Shown here: positions 6,678 through 15,540 of the stretch, in pieces
How the letters are laid out: every line of letters begins with the position of its first letter
How positions within the stretch are numbered: the stretch's first letter is position 1
Virus record (IMG/VR): IMGVR_UViG_3300032334_000809
Coordinates: 1 to 29,828 of that record
Strand: one strand, 5' to 3'
Origin: a virus
Length of the DNA stretch: 29,828 bases
Position numbers and translations under genes: made by a program
The notes under the pieces: model-generated
What the model was told of the DNA's origin: nothing
The model's input: only the letters and a program-made list of their open reading frames with translations
Database searches by the model: none

Positions 6678-9600
6678 ATGGCTTCAATAGGAAACTATGC
6701 TTCAGCTTTAGCTGAAGCCGCAAGAAACTCCGTAAAAAGTTCCGCGACTGGAATAGGCGCAGCAATTAAGGGCGCAGCATTCTCAGAAATGCCTGGAGTG
6801 ACCAGTGCATATTCTTTCGCTCAAAATTTGAAAAATAGTGCCAGCTCTAAAACAGAAAGTCGAGGCGGCAATAAAGGTGGTGGAGGAGCAGCTTCATCTA
6901 GTAGTTCTTCAGATAGTTCAAATTTTAATGCTGCAGTTGTTCGCGAATTGCAATTAATCAATGAAAATATTCTTGAGCAAACTAGATTATTAAGATATCA
7001 AGTAGATTCTGCTAAAACAAAATCTCAATATGATGAAGAAAATGCTAGAGAACAAGCATTAAGAGATAGTAAATTATTAGATGCAATTAATAATCTCGGA
7101 AAAAACTCTGGTGGAGGAAAAGGTGGTGGTGGCGAAGACGGTAATGATGGTGGACTTTTAGACAAACTTGGTGGTTTGGCTGGTGGCATTGGTGGGCGTG
7201 GTGGGCGTGGTGGTATATCGTCAAAGCGTCGTGGAAGTGTTAAAGGGAAAATTGTAAAAGGTGCTGGTGCGGTTGGTCTTGGTCTCGGCGCATTATATGC
7301 ATATGATAGAGTAGCTAATGGCGGCGAATCAATTGCTGGTGTTGCTAAAGACTTAGCTCCAGGAGCAATTGGTGCTACTGTTGGCGGTCTCATCGGAATG
7401 ATTGGTGGTCCTATTGGAGTAGCCATTGGATCTGCTATTGGGGGAGCAATAGGTGATTCCGATTTCGGACGTAAGATGTTTGAAAAGATTCTTCCAGATT
7501 TAGAAAATTATGGAAAAATATTTAGTCAAAAATTCGGAGAAGTTAGTGCAAGTGTAACAAAAATATTTGATGATTTTGTTCCCACATTTAATGATATTAA
7601 AGGCACTATTACATCATCTTTTACAACTGCTACAGATTATGTAGTTTCTGCATTTGGCGGAATTAGAAAATCTGTAGAATCATCTTTTGGTGAAGTTAAG
7701 AACTGGTTCACTAATTTAAAATTTCCAGATTTAGGTCTAGGTCAAGTAACAAGAGACCCAAAACTAGCAAAAGAAGTTAACGCTGAAATGAACGCTCCAG
7801 CAAATCAAGCTGGAAACATTTTAGGAAATGTTCCAAATCCAATGGGGGGTAAAGCAGCAAAACAAGCTGCAATGAGAGCAGGAAATAAAACTACAGCAAC
7901 CGCATCAATTGCCACAACTATAGAACTCCAAACAGAAAATACAACTAAGCCGTCAAATAGTTATGGAAAGAATGCGACAAAAAATGCTCTTTATGCTAAA
8001 CAATTTTTTGAAAGCCAAGGATGGACACCAGAACAGGCTGCTGGTATTGTTGGTAATTTACAAATCGAATCTGGTCAAAATTTAAAAATAGATGCTATAG
8101 GTGATGGTGGAAAAGCATATGGAATTGCACAGTGGCACCCAGATCGTCAAGCAAAATTTGAAAAATTATTTGGTAAATCTATAAGAGAATCTAATCTTAC
8201 AGAGCAATTGCAGTTCATTCAATGGGAATTAAATAATAATGAAAAAAAAGCTGGCAATGCTTTAAGAACAGCAACAACTGCTGAACAAGCTGCTGCTATT
8301 TTTGATAAACAATATGAAAGATCAAGTGGCGATGCTATAGGAAAAAGAGTATTAATGGCTGCTGGATTGAGAGGCGAACCTTTAAGTATAGCTGAAGCAC
8401 CAAAACCAAAATTACCAGGATTCAATTCAGCAAGAGATAGTCAAGCAGCATATGATGCTATGCCAACAACTCCAGCATTTGCTGGTGGGGGATTTGGATC
8501 ATATAAAGAAGGTCCAAATCCAGAAGCTGATACGCCATTCTCTGGGTCAAAGATTCCAGAAAGTCCAAAGCCAAAAACTTCTCCATTGACTCAAAAGATG
8601 GAAGAAGTTAGAACTGAAATTCGTAAAGCATCAAATGCTACTATCAAAGTTGCTGAAAAAATTGGTAAAGAAACAGTAGACAATTTCAAAAATCTTGCAC
8701 AAAGTAGCGCAAGAATTGCAAATACGGTTGCTCCTAGAAATAGACCAATTCGTCCAATATTAAAAACTCCAGAACAAATCATTGCAGAAACAAATGCAAA
8801 TTTTGCAAAAGCATTTCAAAAGGCTGTTCCAAAAGCATTTAATCTCGCACTAAGACAAGCATTATTTCCTAAAGGTGTTGGTGTAAGTCAACAAGCTGCT
8901 GGTGGCGCATTGTTCCGCGGACAACAATTAAACAATATCTTTGGTATTAATAAAAGCGTAAACAAACTGGCGACAAGTCTATTTGGTAAACAATATGGAG
9001 CAATGTTTGCGCCGGCACTCAATAATCTAGCAACAGGTTATCTTGAAGCTGGTGCTCGCGCTGGAGGTAGACTTCTATTTGGCATGATCGGTGGAATGGG
9101 AGCTGAACAGAGCAATATTCTCACTGGTCAGATTCTTGGTAATTATGCAAGAGGTAATAAGAAACTTGCTGCTGAACAATTGATATACGGTACTACTGGT
9201 GTAGCTACTGGATATGAGACTGTCTTTGCTAAGTATGGATTCAAGAATCCAATGGAAGGCGTCAACTACATGGCAAACACTTTAGGTGCTGCCGTTAGTG
9301 ATCCTGTTGGTAGATTCATGGATCCAAATGCAAAGGCTTCTGAGTGGGTCGATCCAAGAACTGGTAAGAAAGTTAGTTTAAATAGTAAATCGTCATTTAC
9401 TACAGATGCTTATGGTAGATATAATGTTCCACAATCGCAGAATGGAAATAATGCTGCCGTTGGTCCTACGTGGACAAGTGGTTATGATAAAGAACCTACC
9501 GTCACTCCAATTGTTGGTGGAGACAAGGCATTAACTACTACAGATCCGATTGCTGAAGAAGCAAGAAAAAGACAAATACAACTTCTAGAACAACAAAATG

Positions 9601-11744
9601 ATCAAATCGCTGTTGATGCTGTTAGACGCGCAACCGACGCTGCTGAAGCAAAGTATGCAAATCAACAAGGTGATCAGGGAATCATTGGTAAACTTCAAGA
9701 AGTTATAACTGCAATATCTCAAGGTAGAGTTGGATCAGGATCTACTGCTGGGGGATCGCTTGGTTTTGGTGGTGGTTCTCCGGGATTTTTTGATCCTGGA
9801 GGTCCACTAGCAAATGTCGGTAACATGGCTCTCGATCTTGGTAGAGTCGCTGCGACTCAACAAATTTCTAAAGCATTGGGAGTTAGTGGAAAAAATCCAT
9901 ACACAGCAGCTCTTGCAAACTTTGCAATTAGTGAAGGTCTTAAATATGGGGGAAAACTTGCATATAATGCTGTGTTTGGAAATGCTACATTTGCTCAAGC
10001 TGCTGGTCAAACTGCTGGATATATTTCAAATGCATTTGGACTTGGTGGAACGCAAGCCGCAGCACCAATTGTCGATCTTGCCGGAACTGGATATGCGGGA
10101 GCAGCAACTGAAGGAGCGGCTACCGCCGGAAGTATGGCATCAACATTAGGAGCAACAGAAGCTACGGCTACTTGGGTTGCTGCTGAAGAAGGTGGAATGA
10201 TGGTACTTGCAGCTGAAGCTGAGGCTGCAGCAGCTGCAGCTGCTGCAGCTGAGGGGGGCGCACTTGCTCTTGCTGAGGGTGCGTCATTGTTAGGTCCAGT
10301 CGGCTGGGCTATTGCTGCTGTTGCTGTTATTGGTTCGATATTTGGTTGGTGGGATGATGATGAACCATATCAACCAAACGTAATAATGGAAAGAGTTATG
10401 CTTACTCGCGGCAATAATAATATTAATGCTATAGCACCATTATGGACTAATGATTTAGGATATCTAAAAGAAGAAGGCGTCAGGGCTTGGATGGCCATTT
10501 GTGATCAACTATTGAGAATTGGATTCAATGCATTTAAAGCAATGGAAGTTAGTGCTAAAAAAGCGACTAACTTGGGAGCACTTAATTCAGACGATTTGCC
10601 TTTTCATTATATGGTTTCTTGTGTTCAATCATGGCAATCAAATAGTGATGTTGTAATTGGATTTTTCAAAGGTGAACCTAAAGCAAGACAGAATGCATTT
10701 GCAAGTGGATTTGGAAGTTCTGGAGAAGTTGGTTTTATAAATTTTGGTAAAATAGATGCATTTGCAAAGTTAAATGCTAATGATGTTGCTAGAAGAATCG
10801 TTAAAAAAGTTGAAGAACTTTGGAAAAAATCATATACATCCAAAAACATAAGTGCAGATCTTACAAAAACTGCTGAAGCATTACAAAAAGTTAATTATAA
10901 GGCACTAGCTTCAGGATTGCTTGAAGCTACTGCAAGTAGAATAGACACATCATTATCTGAGACAGTTTGGGGTGATATGCAACCAAAAAATGGAATGACC
11001 GATGAGGGGTTTCCGATAAGAATGGTTTACGATCAAAGAACAGGTCAATGGACGCAGCAAGCTGACAATAGGTATGAGATGGTTGGCACTGGAAAATATG
11101 AACAGAAATATAGCGATGAATATGGCTGGCAAAATGTTGAAATTATGGAAAAGCGTCGTACTGGGTTAGGTCTTGTCATGGGATATGATAAGCTAGGAAG
11201 ACCGCTCTATGATTTGAACGATGACGGGAAACTAAGTGAAGCAGATTTCACAACAGATCGTGAACGTATAAAAACAGTTAATCCTAGTCAGAATGCAGAA
11301 ACAATCGGAAACTATATTGGACCAGCCGCTAGAAGGGTGTGGGATCAAGCAGGCAACACATTGGTGCAGGAAGAAGACACCCGTATTATGGGATTTAATA
11401 AGCTAGGAAAACCTATCTATGATTTGAACAATGACAGAAAACTAACTGCACAAGACTTCACATCAAATCTTGACAATATAAAAGCGATTATTCCTTCAGC
11501 AACTGCAAGAAATGTCGGAAACTATATTGCAGACTATTCTGTATCGGCCGCCGAGGCTGCCGCTCGGGCTGCATTGGGCCCTAATGCAGCGGGTGGAGCT
11601 AATGCAGCGGGTGGAACTAATGCCGTTGTTAACTCTGGAAACAAAATCACTAACAATAGTTCATCGACCACTATAATTAAACGCAATGACAGTCTTGATG
11701 TTCTAAGATCAGCATCTGCACAAACTGCAGTTCCGATTGGATAA
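6678..11744 (+). CDS. giant tape-measure-like protein with tail lysozyme domain
   Basis: A 1688-residue structural protein at the tape-measure position, downstream of tube and chaperone-like genes. In order: a Ser/Gly-rich N-terminus, a coiled segment (about 95-130), Gly/Arg-rich linker (150-185), hydrophobic Gly/Ala segments (about 191-209 and 228-259), and a lysozyme-like domain (about 426-565). That domain contains GIVGNLQIESGQ (Glu464 as likely catalytic acid) and YGIAQW at 481-486, as in the phage tail lysozyme family PF18013. Further on are helical Ala/Gln regions, a poly-Ala stretch (about 1178-1200) with a hydrophobic segment ending in GWW (1207-1226), and a C-terminal pair of EF-hand-like repeats (1501-1618). 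The lysozyme would cut peptidoglycan during DNA entry. It is far longer than T4 gp29 (590 residues), so only part can be the length ruler. A structural protein of unknown place is an alternative. Confidence 0.7.
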   Translation: MASIGNYASALAEAARNSVKSSATGIGAAIKGAAFSEMPGVTSAYSFAQNLKNSASSKTESRGGNKGGGGAASSSSSSDSSNFNAAVVRELQLINENILEQTRLLRYQVDSAKTKSQYDEENAREQALRDSKLLDAINNLGKNSGGGKGGGGEDGNDGGLLDKLGGLAGGIGGRGGRGGISSKRRGSVKGKIVKGAGAVGLGLGALYAYDRVANGGESIAGVAKDLAPGAIGATVGGLIGMIGGPIGVAIGSAIGGAIGDSDFGRKMFEKILPDLENYGKIFSQKFGEVSASVTKIFDDFVPTFNDIKGTITSSFTTATDYVVSAFGGIRKSVESSFGEVKNWFTNLKFPDLGLGQVTRDPKLAKEVNAEMNAPANQAGNILGNVPNPMGGKAAKQAAMRAGNKTTATASIATTIELQTENTTKPSNSYGKNATKNALYAKQFFESQGWTPEQAAGIVGNLQIESGQNLKIDAIGDGGKAYGIAQWHPDRQAKFEKLFGKSIRESNLTEQLQFIQWELNNNEKKAGNALRTATTAEQAAAIFDKQYERSSGDAIGKRVLMAAGLRGEPLSIAEAPKPKLPGFNSARDSQAAYDAMPTTPAFAGGGFGSYKEGPNPEADTPFSGSKIPESPKPKTSPLTQKMEEVRTEIRKASNATIKVAEKIGKETVDNFKNLAQSSARIANTVAPRNRPIRPILKTPEQIIAETNANFAKAFQKAVPKAFNLALRQALFPKGVGVSQQAAGGALFRGQQLNNIFGINKSVNKLATSLFGKQYGAMFAPALNNLATGYLEAGARAGGRLLFGMIGGMGAEQSNILTGQILGNYARGNKKLAAEQLIYGTTGVATGYETVFAKYGFKNPMEGVNYMANTLGAAVSDPVGRFMDPNAKASEWVDPRTGKKVSLNSKSSFTTDAYGRYNVPQSQNGNNAAVGPTWTSGYDKEPTVTPIVGGDKALTTTDPIAEEARKRQIQLLEQQNDQIAVDAVRRATDAAEAKYANQQGDQGIIGKLQEVITAISQGRVGSGSTAGGSLGFGGGSPGFFDPGGPLANVGNMALDLGRVAATQQISKALGVSGKNPYTAALANFAISEGLKYGGKLAYNAVFGNATFAQAAGQTAGYISNAFGLGGTQAAAPIVDLAGTGYAGAATEGAATAGSMASTLGATEATATWVAAEEGGMMVLAAEAEAAAAAAAAAEGGALALAEGASLLGPVGWAIAAVAVIGSIFGWWDDDEPYQPNVIMERVMLTRGNNNINAIAPLWTNDLGYLKEEGVRAWMAICDQLLRIGFNAFKAMEVSAKKATNLGALNSDDLPFHYMVSCVQSWQSNSDVVIGFFKGEPKARQNAFASGFGSSGEVGFINFGKIDAFAKLNANDVARRIVKKVEELWKKSYTSKNISADLTKTAEALQKVNYKALASGLLEATASRIDTSLSETVWGDMQPKNGMTDEGFPIRMVYDQRTGQWTQQADNRYEMVGTGKYEQKYSDEYGWQNVEIMEKRRTGLGLVMGYDKLGRPLYDLNDDGKLSEADFTTDRERIKTVNPSQNAETIGNYIGPAARRVWDQAGNTLVQEEDTRIMGFNKLGKPIYDLNNDRKLTAQDFTSNLDNIKAIIPSATARNVGNYIADYSVSAAEAAARAALGPNAAGGANAAGGTNAVVNSGNKITNNSSSTTIIKRNDSLDVLRSASAQTAVPIG
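11178..11530 (+). repeat. tandem EF-hand/dockerin-like repeat, 210-bp period
   Basis: Two direct copies within the tape-measure-like gene. Copy 1 starts at 11178, copy 2 at 11388. Both read G[Y/F][D/N]KLG[R/K]P[L/I]YDLN, then a 12-residue loop, and close with GNYI. Loop 1 (residues 1512-1523) is D-L-N-D-D-G-K-L-S-E-A-D, a full calcium-loop pattern. Loop 2 (1582-1593) has Arg at the usual glycine place. Confidence 0.75.
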
Positions 11745-11771
11745 AAAAAGGAGAGCTGATGCTCTCCTTTT
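11743..11771. terminator. bidirectional rho-independent terminator
   Basis: Perfect stem GGAGAGC (11750-11756), loop TGAT, GCTCTCC (11761-11767), flanked by seven A on the left and T on the right. The A/T flanks pair to lengthen the stem and give a U-tract in both directions. It lies between the convergent tape-measure gene (plus) and gp32 (minus). Confidence 0.85.
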
Positions 11772-11790
11772 CCATAATATAAGTTTGAAA

Positions 11791-12693
11791 TTAGTCTTCT
11801 GCTAATTTCTCAAAGTAACTCAAAGATTCGTCATCGTCATCTTCTGACACATCAGCAACAGTCTTCTTTACTTTACTTGCTGCTGGAGCTGCTGGTGCGC
11901 TCTTTGCAACGATAGAAGAGATTGAATCGCTGTCGCCACCGCCATCAAGACCAAGAACTTTATTGAGTTTAGCTTTCAATTCGTCATACGATTTGAAATT
12001 TTTTGGATCAAGAAACTCGGACAATGCATGTTCTTGTTTCCAAATGTTCTCCAGATCATCATCATCTTGCGACAATGGTGCTGGACGATCAAACTCAGAC
12101 TTGTCGTAGTTTTGATAGCCTTCGACTTTACGAATCTTTAGTTTAAAGTTAGCACCTTCCCAAAGATCGAATGGATTCGTTGGTGCTTCATCTTCAAACT
12201 CAGGATTCATCAAATCGTTTAGCTTGTCAAAGATTTTCTTTCCGAACTTATACAAAAAGACTTTGCCTTCGTTCTCAGGATTGGCTGGATCTTTAACAAC
12301 ATAGATGTTGCTAATGTATTGCAACTTACGCTTCTGCTTACGCGCAATGTCTTTGTTTGAATCGATACCAGAGTTCCAAAGAACTGTATTATGTTCTGAG
12401 ACTGGATCTTTTTTGTTTAGTGTCGTAAGAGAGTTTTCGATATACCATCCACCTGGACCTTGAAAGGAGTGTGTAAAGATTTGAATCCAGGGAACGTCTT
12501 CGCCTTCTGGTGCAGGAAGAAAGCGGATTGTTGCGAAACCGTTGCCAGCTTTATCTACTGTGGGTTTCCAGAATCGAAGGTCTTCGTATGATTTTTTACC
12601 TTCTTCTTTGTTTGAGAGTTTAGAAACTTCTTGTGTTAGTTTCTCTAAGTCTTTGTTGCGGGACTTCTTTAGATCTGCAAATGATGATGCCAT
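11791..12693 (-). CDS. 32: single-stranded DNA-binding protein gp32
   Basis: A 300-residue homologue of T4 gp32, which coats single-stranded DNA in replication, recombination and repair. The N-terminus (LKKSRNKDLEKLTQEV) corresponds to the cooperativity domain, with a Lys/Arg-Ser motif. The core reads 'RFWKPTVDKAGNGFATIRFLP', then GPGGWYIENSL, 'ARKQKRKLQYISNIYVVKDP', 'NPENEGKVFLYKFGKKIFDKL' and 'NPFDLWEGANFKLKIRKV EGY' pieces, typical of marine T4-like gp32. The zinc ligands of T4 gp32 (His and three Cys) are not present: this protein has no cysteine in that region. The C-terminus is acidic (SEDDDDESLSYFEKLAED), as used in T4 to recruit replication partners. A TATAAATA late promoter motif lies 78 bases upstream. 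Confidence 0.93.
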   Translation of the reverse strand: MASSFADLKKSRNKDLEKLTQEVSKLSNKEEGKKSYEDLRFWKPTVDKAGNGFATIRFLPAPEGEDVPWIQIFTHSFQGPGGWYIENSLTTLNKKDPVSEHNTVLWNSGIDSNKDIARKQKRKLQYISNIYVVKDPANPENEGKVFLYKFGKKIFDKLNDLMNPEFEDEAPTNPFDLWEGANFKLKIRKVEGYQNYDKSEFDRPAPLSQDDDDLENIWKQEHALSEFLDPKNFKSYDELKAKLNKVLGLDGGGDSDSISSIVAKSAPAAPAASKVKKTVADVSEDDDDESLSYFEKLAED

Positions 12694-12770
12694 AGTGTGT
12701 TACCTCGTATTAAAATGTATAAATGCGTATTACTGTGTACTTAAAGTATGCGTAGATTTCTCTACAACTT

Positions 12771-12778
12771 TATTTATA
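12771..12778 (-). promoter_or_regulatory. T4-type late promoter motif TATAAATA before gp32
   Basis: Perfect match to the T4 late consensus on the minus strand, 78 bases upstream of the gp32 ATG. It would give a leader of about 65 bases. The presence of gp33 next door agrees with a gp55/gp33 late transcription system. Confidence 0.6.
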
Positions 12779-12781
12779 AGG

Positions 12782-12819
12782 CTTTGCGCCTTATTCTTTG
12801 GCAATACTAGAGCGCAAAG
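12782..12819. other. perfect 8-bp hairpin upstream of gp32 promoter
   Basis: CTTTGCGC (12782-12789) pairs with GCGCAAAG (12812-12819) around a 22-base loop, in the 197-base gap between gp32 and the next gene. There is no T-run, so it is not a standard terminator. It directly abuts the late promoter motif. Role unknown. Confidence 0.5.
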
Positions 12820-12890
12820 TGATTTATTAATTTTTACTCCAGTATTGAATTGTTGACGTTTTGAAGTTTTTGATTGTAGTAGAACTGGTA

Positions 12891-13307
12891 TCATTGTTCT
12901 TCAATCTTCAATGGACCAGAAACATTGATTTCGCAATCAACAGATACCCATCCGTCTTGCTCTAATCCCCATGTACCGTCTTCTTCATAGATTGAATTGA
13001 ATGCTTCTCTATCTTCTTCTGACATGTTACTCGGAAATTCCCAATCTTCCCAAACACCATCTTGTGTGTCAAACTCAAATCCTTCACCAAAGTCTTCGTA
13101 TAGGTCAGTTCCAACACTTGAATCATATGATGCTAACCATTGTTCGATGGTAAGATCTTCTGGTGCTGGTACTGTAAATTTTCCCCATCGCCAACCCATG
13201 TTTTGGGTAACCATGTAGTCATCTTTTTTCCAATAACAAATGTCATTGATACATTTTTTGTGTTCTGGAGAAATGATCCAAACTTTGTCGTTAACTTCTG
13301 GTTCCAT
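12891..13307 (-). CDS. conserved phage protein, function unknown
   Basis: A 138-residue acidic, tryptophan-rich protein between gp33 and gp32. GAGG lies eight bases before the ATG, and the gp33 stop is three bases upstream, so the two are co-translated. No membrane segment, no signal peptide, no metal-binding cysteine cluster. The C-terminal part 'EEDGTWGLEQDGWVSVDCEI' with 'NVSGPLKI' reads like small unnamed proteins in T4-like phages. Its place between a late transcription co-activator and gp32 suggests a role in replication or its regulation, but nothing in the sequence shows it. Confidence 0.7.
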   Translation of the reverse strand: MEPEVNDKVWIISPEHKKCINDICYWKKDDYMVTQNMGWRWGKFTVPAPEDLTIEQWLASYDSSVGTDLYEDFGEGFEFDTQDGVWEDWEFPSNMSEEDREAFNSIYEEDGTWGLEQDGWVSVDCEINVSGPLKIEEQ

Positions 13308-13310
13308 AGT

Positions 13311-13550
13311 TTAGTCCTCATCGTCTAGTGGTAGTCTTGCTTTTTGGGGAATCAATCTAGCTTTCATTGCTTCGCTTTCAATGGTAGCTTTCATCTTTGG
13401 TGTAATGAGTGCTGCAGCTGTTTCAACTTCAATCTTCTTCCGTTCACAATATTCTAGAATCGTGTCTATCATTGTAATCGGTTGTAGCTGTTTTTGCAAG
13501 GATTTGATTTCTCCTTCAAACTCTTTCTGAGTTAGAATTTTAAGATTCAT
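13311..13550 (-). CDS. 33: late transcription co-activator gp33
   Basis: A 79-residue protein starting at ATG 13550, with AGGA five bases ahead. A longer open frame upstream overlaps the previous gene and is not needed. The central pattern 'TMIDTILEYCERKKIEVETAAALITPKMKATIESEA' followed by 'LIPQKARLPLDDED' matches the small gp33 proteins of marine T4-like phages. In T4, gp33 bridges the host RNA polymerase beta-flap and the sliding clamp gp45 and activates late promoters; the acidic/hydrophobic C-terminus (LPLDDED) is where the clamp-binding tail would be. T4 gp33 is 112 residues. Its neighbour gp32 and the TATAAATA motifs in the window support the assignment. Confidence 0.75.
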   Translation of the reverse strand: MNLKILTQKEFEGEIKSLQKQLQPITMIDTILEYCERKKIEVETAAALITPKMKATIESEAMKARLIPQKARLPLDDED

Positions 13551-13588
13551 ATTTTTCCTATTGAACAAAGAATAAGTATAACAGACTC

Positions 13589-14575
13589 TTACGCTGAAGT
13601 CAAAATTGCATTTACCACACGGGAGTAATCTTGCCATACACTTTCTTTACTATACGCTTTATAAAGTGGCTCTAGTGGAGCTATTCCATTTGCAATGATC
13701 TGCTTGATGCTACTATTTTCAATCAATACACTTGGTTCCAGATCCCAATAGTTCCGCATTTGATGACTTCTTGTTACCGCGATTGGTCGCTTTGCTGCTA
13801 ATGCATAATCTGGACTACTTGCTAATCCACATCCATCTAAGTAATCATAAAAGTAACAATTAATGGTGTTTTGTGCTAGTAGATCGATAATTTGTTGCGT
13901 ATCCAAAAGATCGTGCGTAATGATAACATCAATTCCTGGTTTTCTAATGATTTGCTTCACTTCATTTGCGCGAGCGTATGCATTGCTTCCTTTGTATCCA
14001 TGAATTAAGTCTTCGTAGAATCCGAAAGGAATGTGTAGTCTTAGCGTAGCGTCATCAAACTCTTCTTGCACCTTATGTGCGAGTCTAGCAATTCCTTTAT
14101 GTGGTGGCCCAAAGCCTTGAAATCCAATGATTGGTTTTTCTGGTTCAACATAAGATACTGTTGGGGTTCCCGGAAGTAATCGATTCGTTGTAAATACATG
14201 CTTCGTTTCTTTTACGCTAGGATCATCTGCGATAATGTACTGCCAATCATGATTTGTTTCTGGTCTAAATGAATCAGCAATTGGCTGACTCATGTCATGC
14301 ATGATTCTTGCATGTTTGATATGTGGAAATGGTGCTCGCATTTGATAATCGTCCATCCACGGAGTAGTGCCTGGAGCATAATTGTAAATCACAACTTGCG
14401 GATCAAATGATAGAATTCTTTCTTGAGTTTCATGTAAACTATCTGTGTAGATCATGTCAAAATGTAACTCTGGATGTTGCAATAAAACTTTGCCAGTCAC
14501 ATCACCCATCAAGCCAATTCCACAAGCAGCCTTTGCTCCAAGTGTTTGTGTAACGAATAGAACTTTAGTTTTCAT
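13589..14575 (-). CDS. glycosyltransferase-like protein (paralogue A)
   Basis: A 328-residue protein with two Rossmann-like halves (GT-B arrangement): N-terminal 'KVLFVTQTLGAKAACGIGL', 'FDPQVVIYNYAPGTTPWM', and a C-terminal half from 'KPIIGFQGFGPPHKGI' to 'GLASSPDYALAAKRPIAVT'. The last segment resembles the nucleotide-sugar binding region of GT4-like transferases. Closest relatives in the window are the genes at 15646 and 16590. All three share IG-x-x-G with a lysine after it, an 'N-C/L-Y-F/M-Y' strand and 'ALAAKRPIAV'. The likely task is sugar transfer to a phage or host glycan, but donor and acceptor are unknown. The start overlaps the epimerase stop as ATGA. Confidence 0.7.
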   Translation of the reverse strand: MKTKVLFVTQTLGAKAACGIGLMGDVTGKVLLQHPELHFDMIYTDSLHETQERILSFDPQVVIYNYAPGTTPWMDDYQMRAPFPHIKHARIMHDMSQPIADSFRPETNHDWQYIIADDPSVKETKHVFTTNRLLPGTPTVSYVEPEKPIIGFQGFGPPHKGIARLAHKVQEEFDDATLRLHIPFGFYEDLIHGYKGSNAYARANEVKQIIRKPGIDVIITHDLLDTQQIIDLLAQNTINCYFYDYLDGCGLASSPDYALAAKRPIAVTRSHQMRNYWDLEPSVLIENSSIKQIIANGIAPLEPLYKAYSKESVWQDYSRVVNAILTSA

Positions 14576-15540
14576 TTTTGTTTTCCCACTTGCTCATAGA
14601 TCCATTCATATGTAATCTCTAAACCTTTTTTGAGATTTTGTTCTGGAGACCATTTTAATTTTTCTGCAATTAATTCATTGTTGCTATTGCGACCACGAAC
14701 GCCAGTCGGACCATCAATGTGTTTCTTACGGATTGTTTTACCAGCAATATATGCAACAAGATCGACTGTATCATTGATACTAATCATTTGATCTGCACCA
14801 ATGTTTACTGGACCATGAAATGTTTCACTTTGCATCAAACGGCGAACAGCTTCAACGCATTCTCCAATGTATAGAAAACTTCTTGTCTGTTCGCCATCTC
14901 CCCAAATTTCAATTTCATCACCATCTTTTGCTTTTGCAATCTTTCTACAAATAGCTGCAGGAAACTTTTCTTTTCCTCCGTCCCATGTTCCGTATGGTCC
15001 AAAGATATTGTGAAACCGCGCTACTTTGTTTTGCATCCCATGTTGACGATTGTATGCATGAAATAGTCTCTCGGAGAATAGTTTCTCCCAACCATATTCA
15101 GAGTCTGGATGTGCTGGATAAGCACTTGCTTCTCTACAGTCTGGATTCTCATTCGTAGACTGCAACTCTTCGTTATAAACGCAAGCACTACTACTAAAGA
15201 ATACTTTTTTAATTCCCATCTCATTACATCGATGGAGTACATTTAGATTAATACTTGCGCTATTATGCATAACGTCTGCGTCATATAGATTTGTGTTGAT
15301 ATAACCTGCACCGCCCATGTCAGCCGCCAATTGATACACTTCATCGAACCAGTGATCGATAACTCTTTGCACATCAGACTGTAAAGTTAAATCTGCAAGT
15401 TGAAAATCATCTGCGTGAGTGTATTCATGTTCATGTAGTTTTTTATCTACGCCACGAACCCAATAGCCTTCTGATTTCAAACGCTTAACTATGTGACCGC
15501 CAATGAAGCCACCAGCGCCTAATACTAATGCAGTTTTCAT
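14572..15540 (-). CDS. GDP-mannose 3,5-epimerase
   Basis: A 322-residue extended short-chain dehydrogenase. The NAD loop is GAGGFIG (8-14). The family hallmarks of GDP-mannose 3,5-epimerase are all present: 'LAADMGGAGYI' (71-81), SSSACVYNE with catalytic Cys120, Tyr149-x-x-x-Lys153, and 'RFHNIFGPYGTWDGGKEKFP' with Lys192 as the second acid/base, then 'EIWGDGEQTRSFLYI' and 'GVRGRNSNN'. The enzyme converts GDP-D-mannose to GDP-L-galactose (and GDP-L-gulose). In plants it feeds ascorbate and cell-wall L-galactose; in a phage, a GDP-L-sugar donor for the neighbouring transferases is the natural reading. The start overlaps the stop of a 40-codon remnant (ATGA). Confidence 0.9.
   Translation of the reverse strand: MKTALVLGAGGFIGGHIVKRLKSEGYWVRGVDKKLHEHEYTHADDFQLADLTLQSDVQRVIDHWFDEVYQLAADMGGAGYINTNLYDADVMHNSASINLNVLHRCNEMGIKKVFFSSSACVYNEELQSTNENPDCREASAYPAHPDSEYGWEKLFSERLFHAYNRQHGMQNKVARFHNIFGPYGTWDGGKEKFPAAICRKIAKAKDGDEIEIWGDGEQTRSFLYIGECVEAVRRLMQSETFHGPVNIGADQMISINDTVDLVAYIAGKTIRKKHIDGPTGVRGRNSNNELIAEKLKWSPEQNLKKGLEITYEWIYEQVGKQK

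Noticed and set aside
7025-7426. 133-codon minus-strand ORF rich in Pro/Ser.
   Set aside because: It is the complement of the Gly-rich linker of the tape-measure-like gene; no start signal or independent context.
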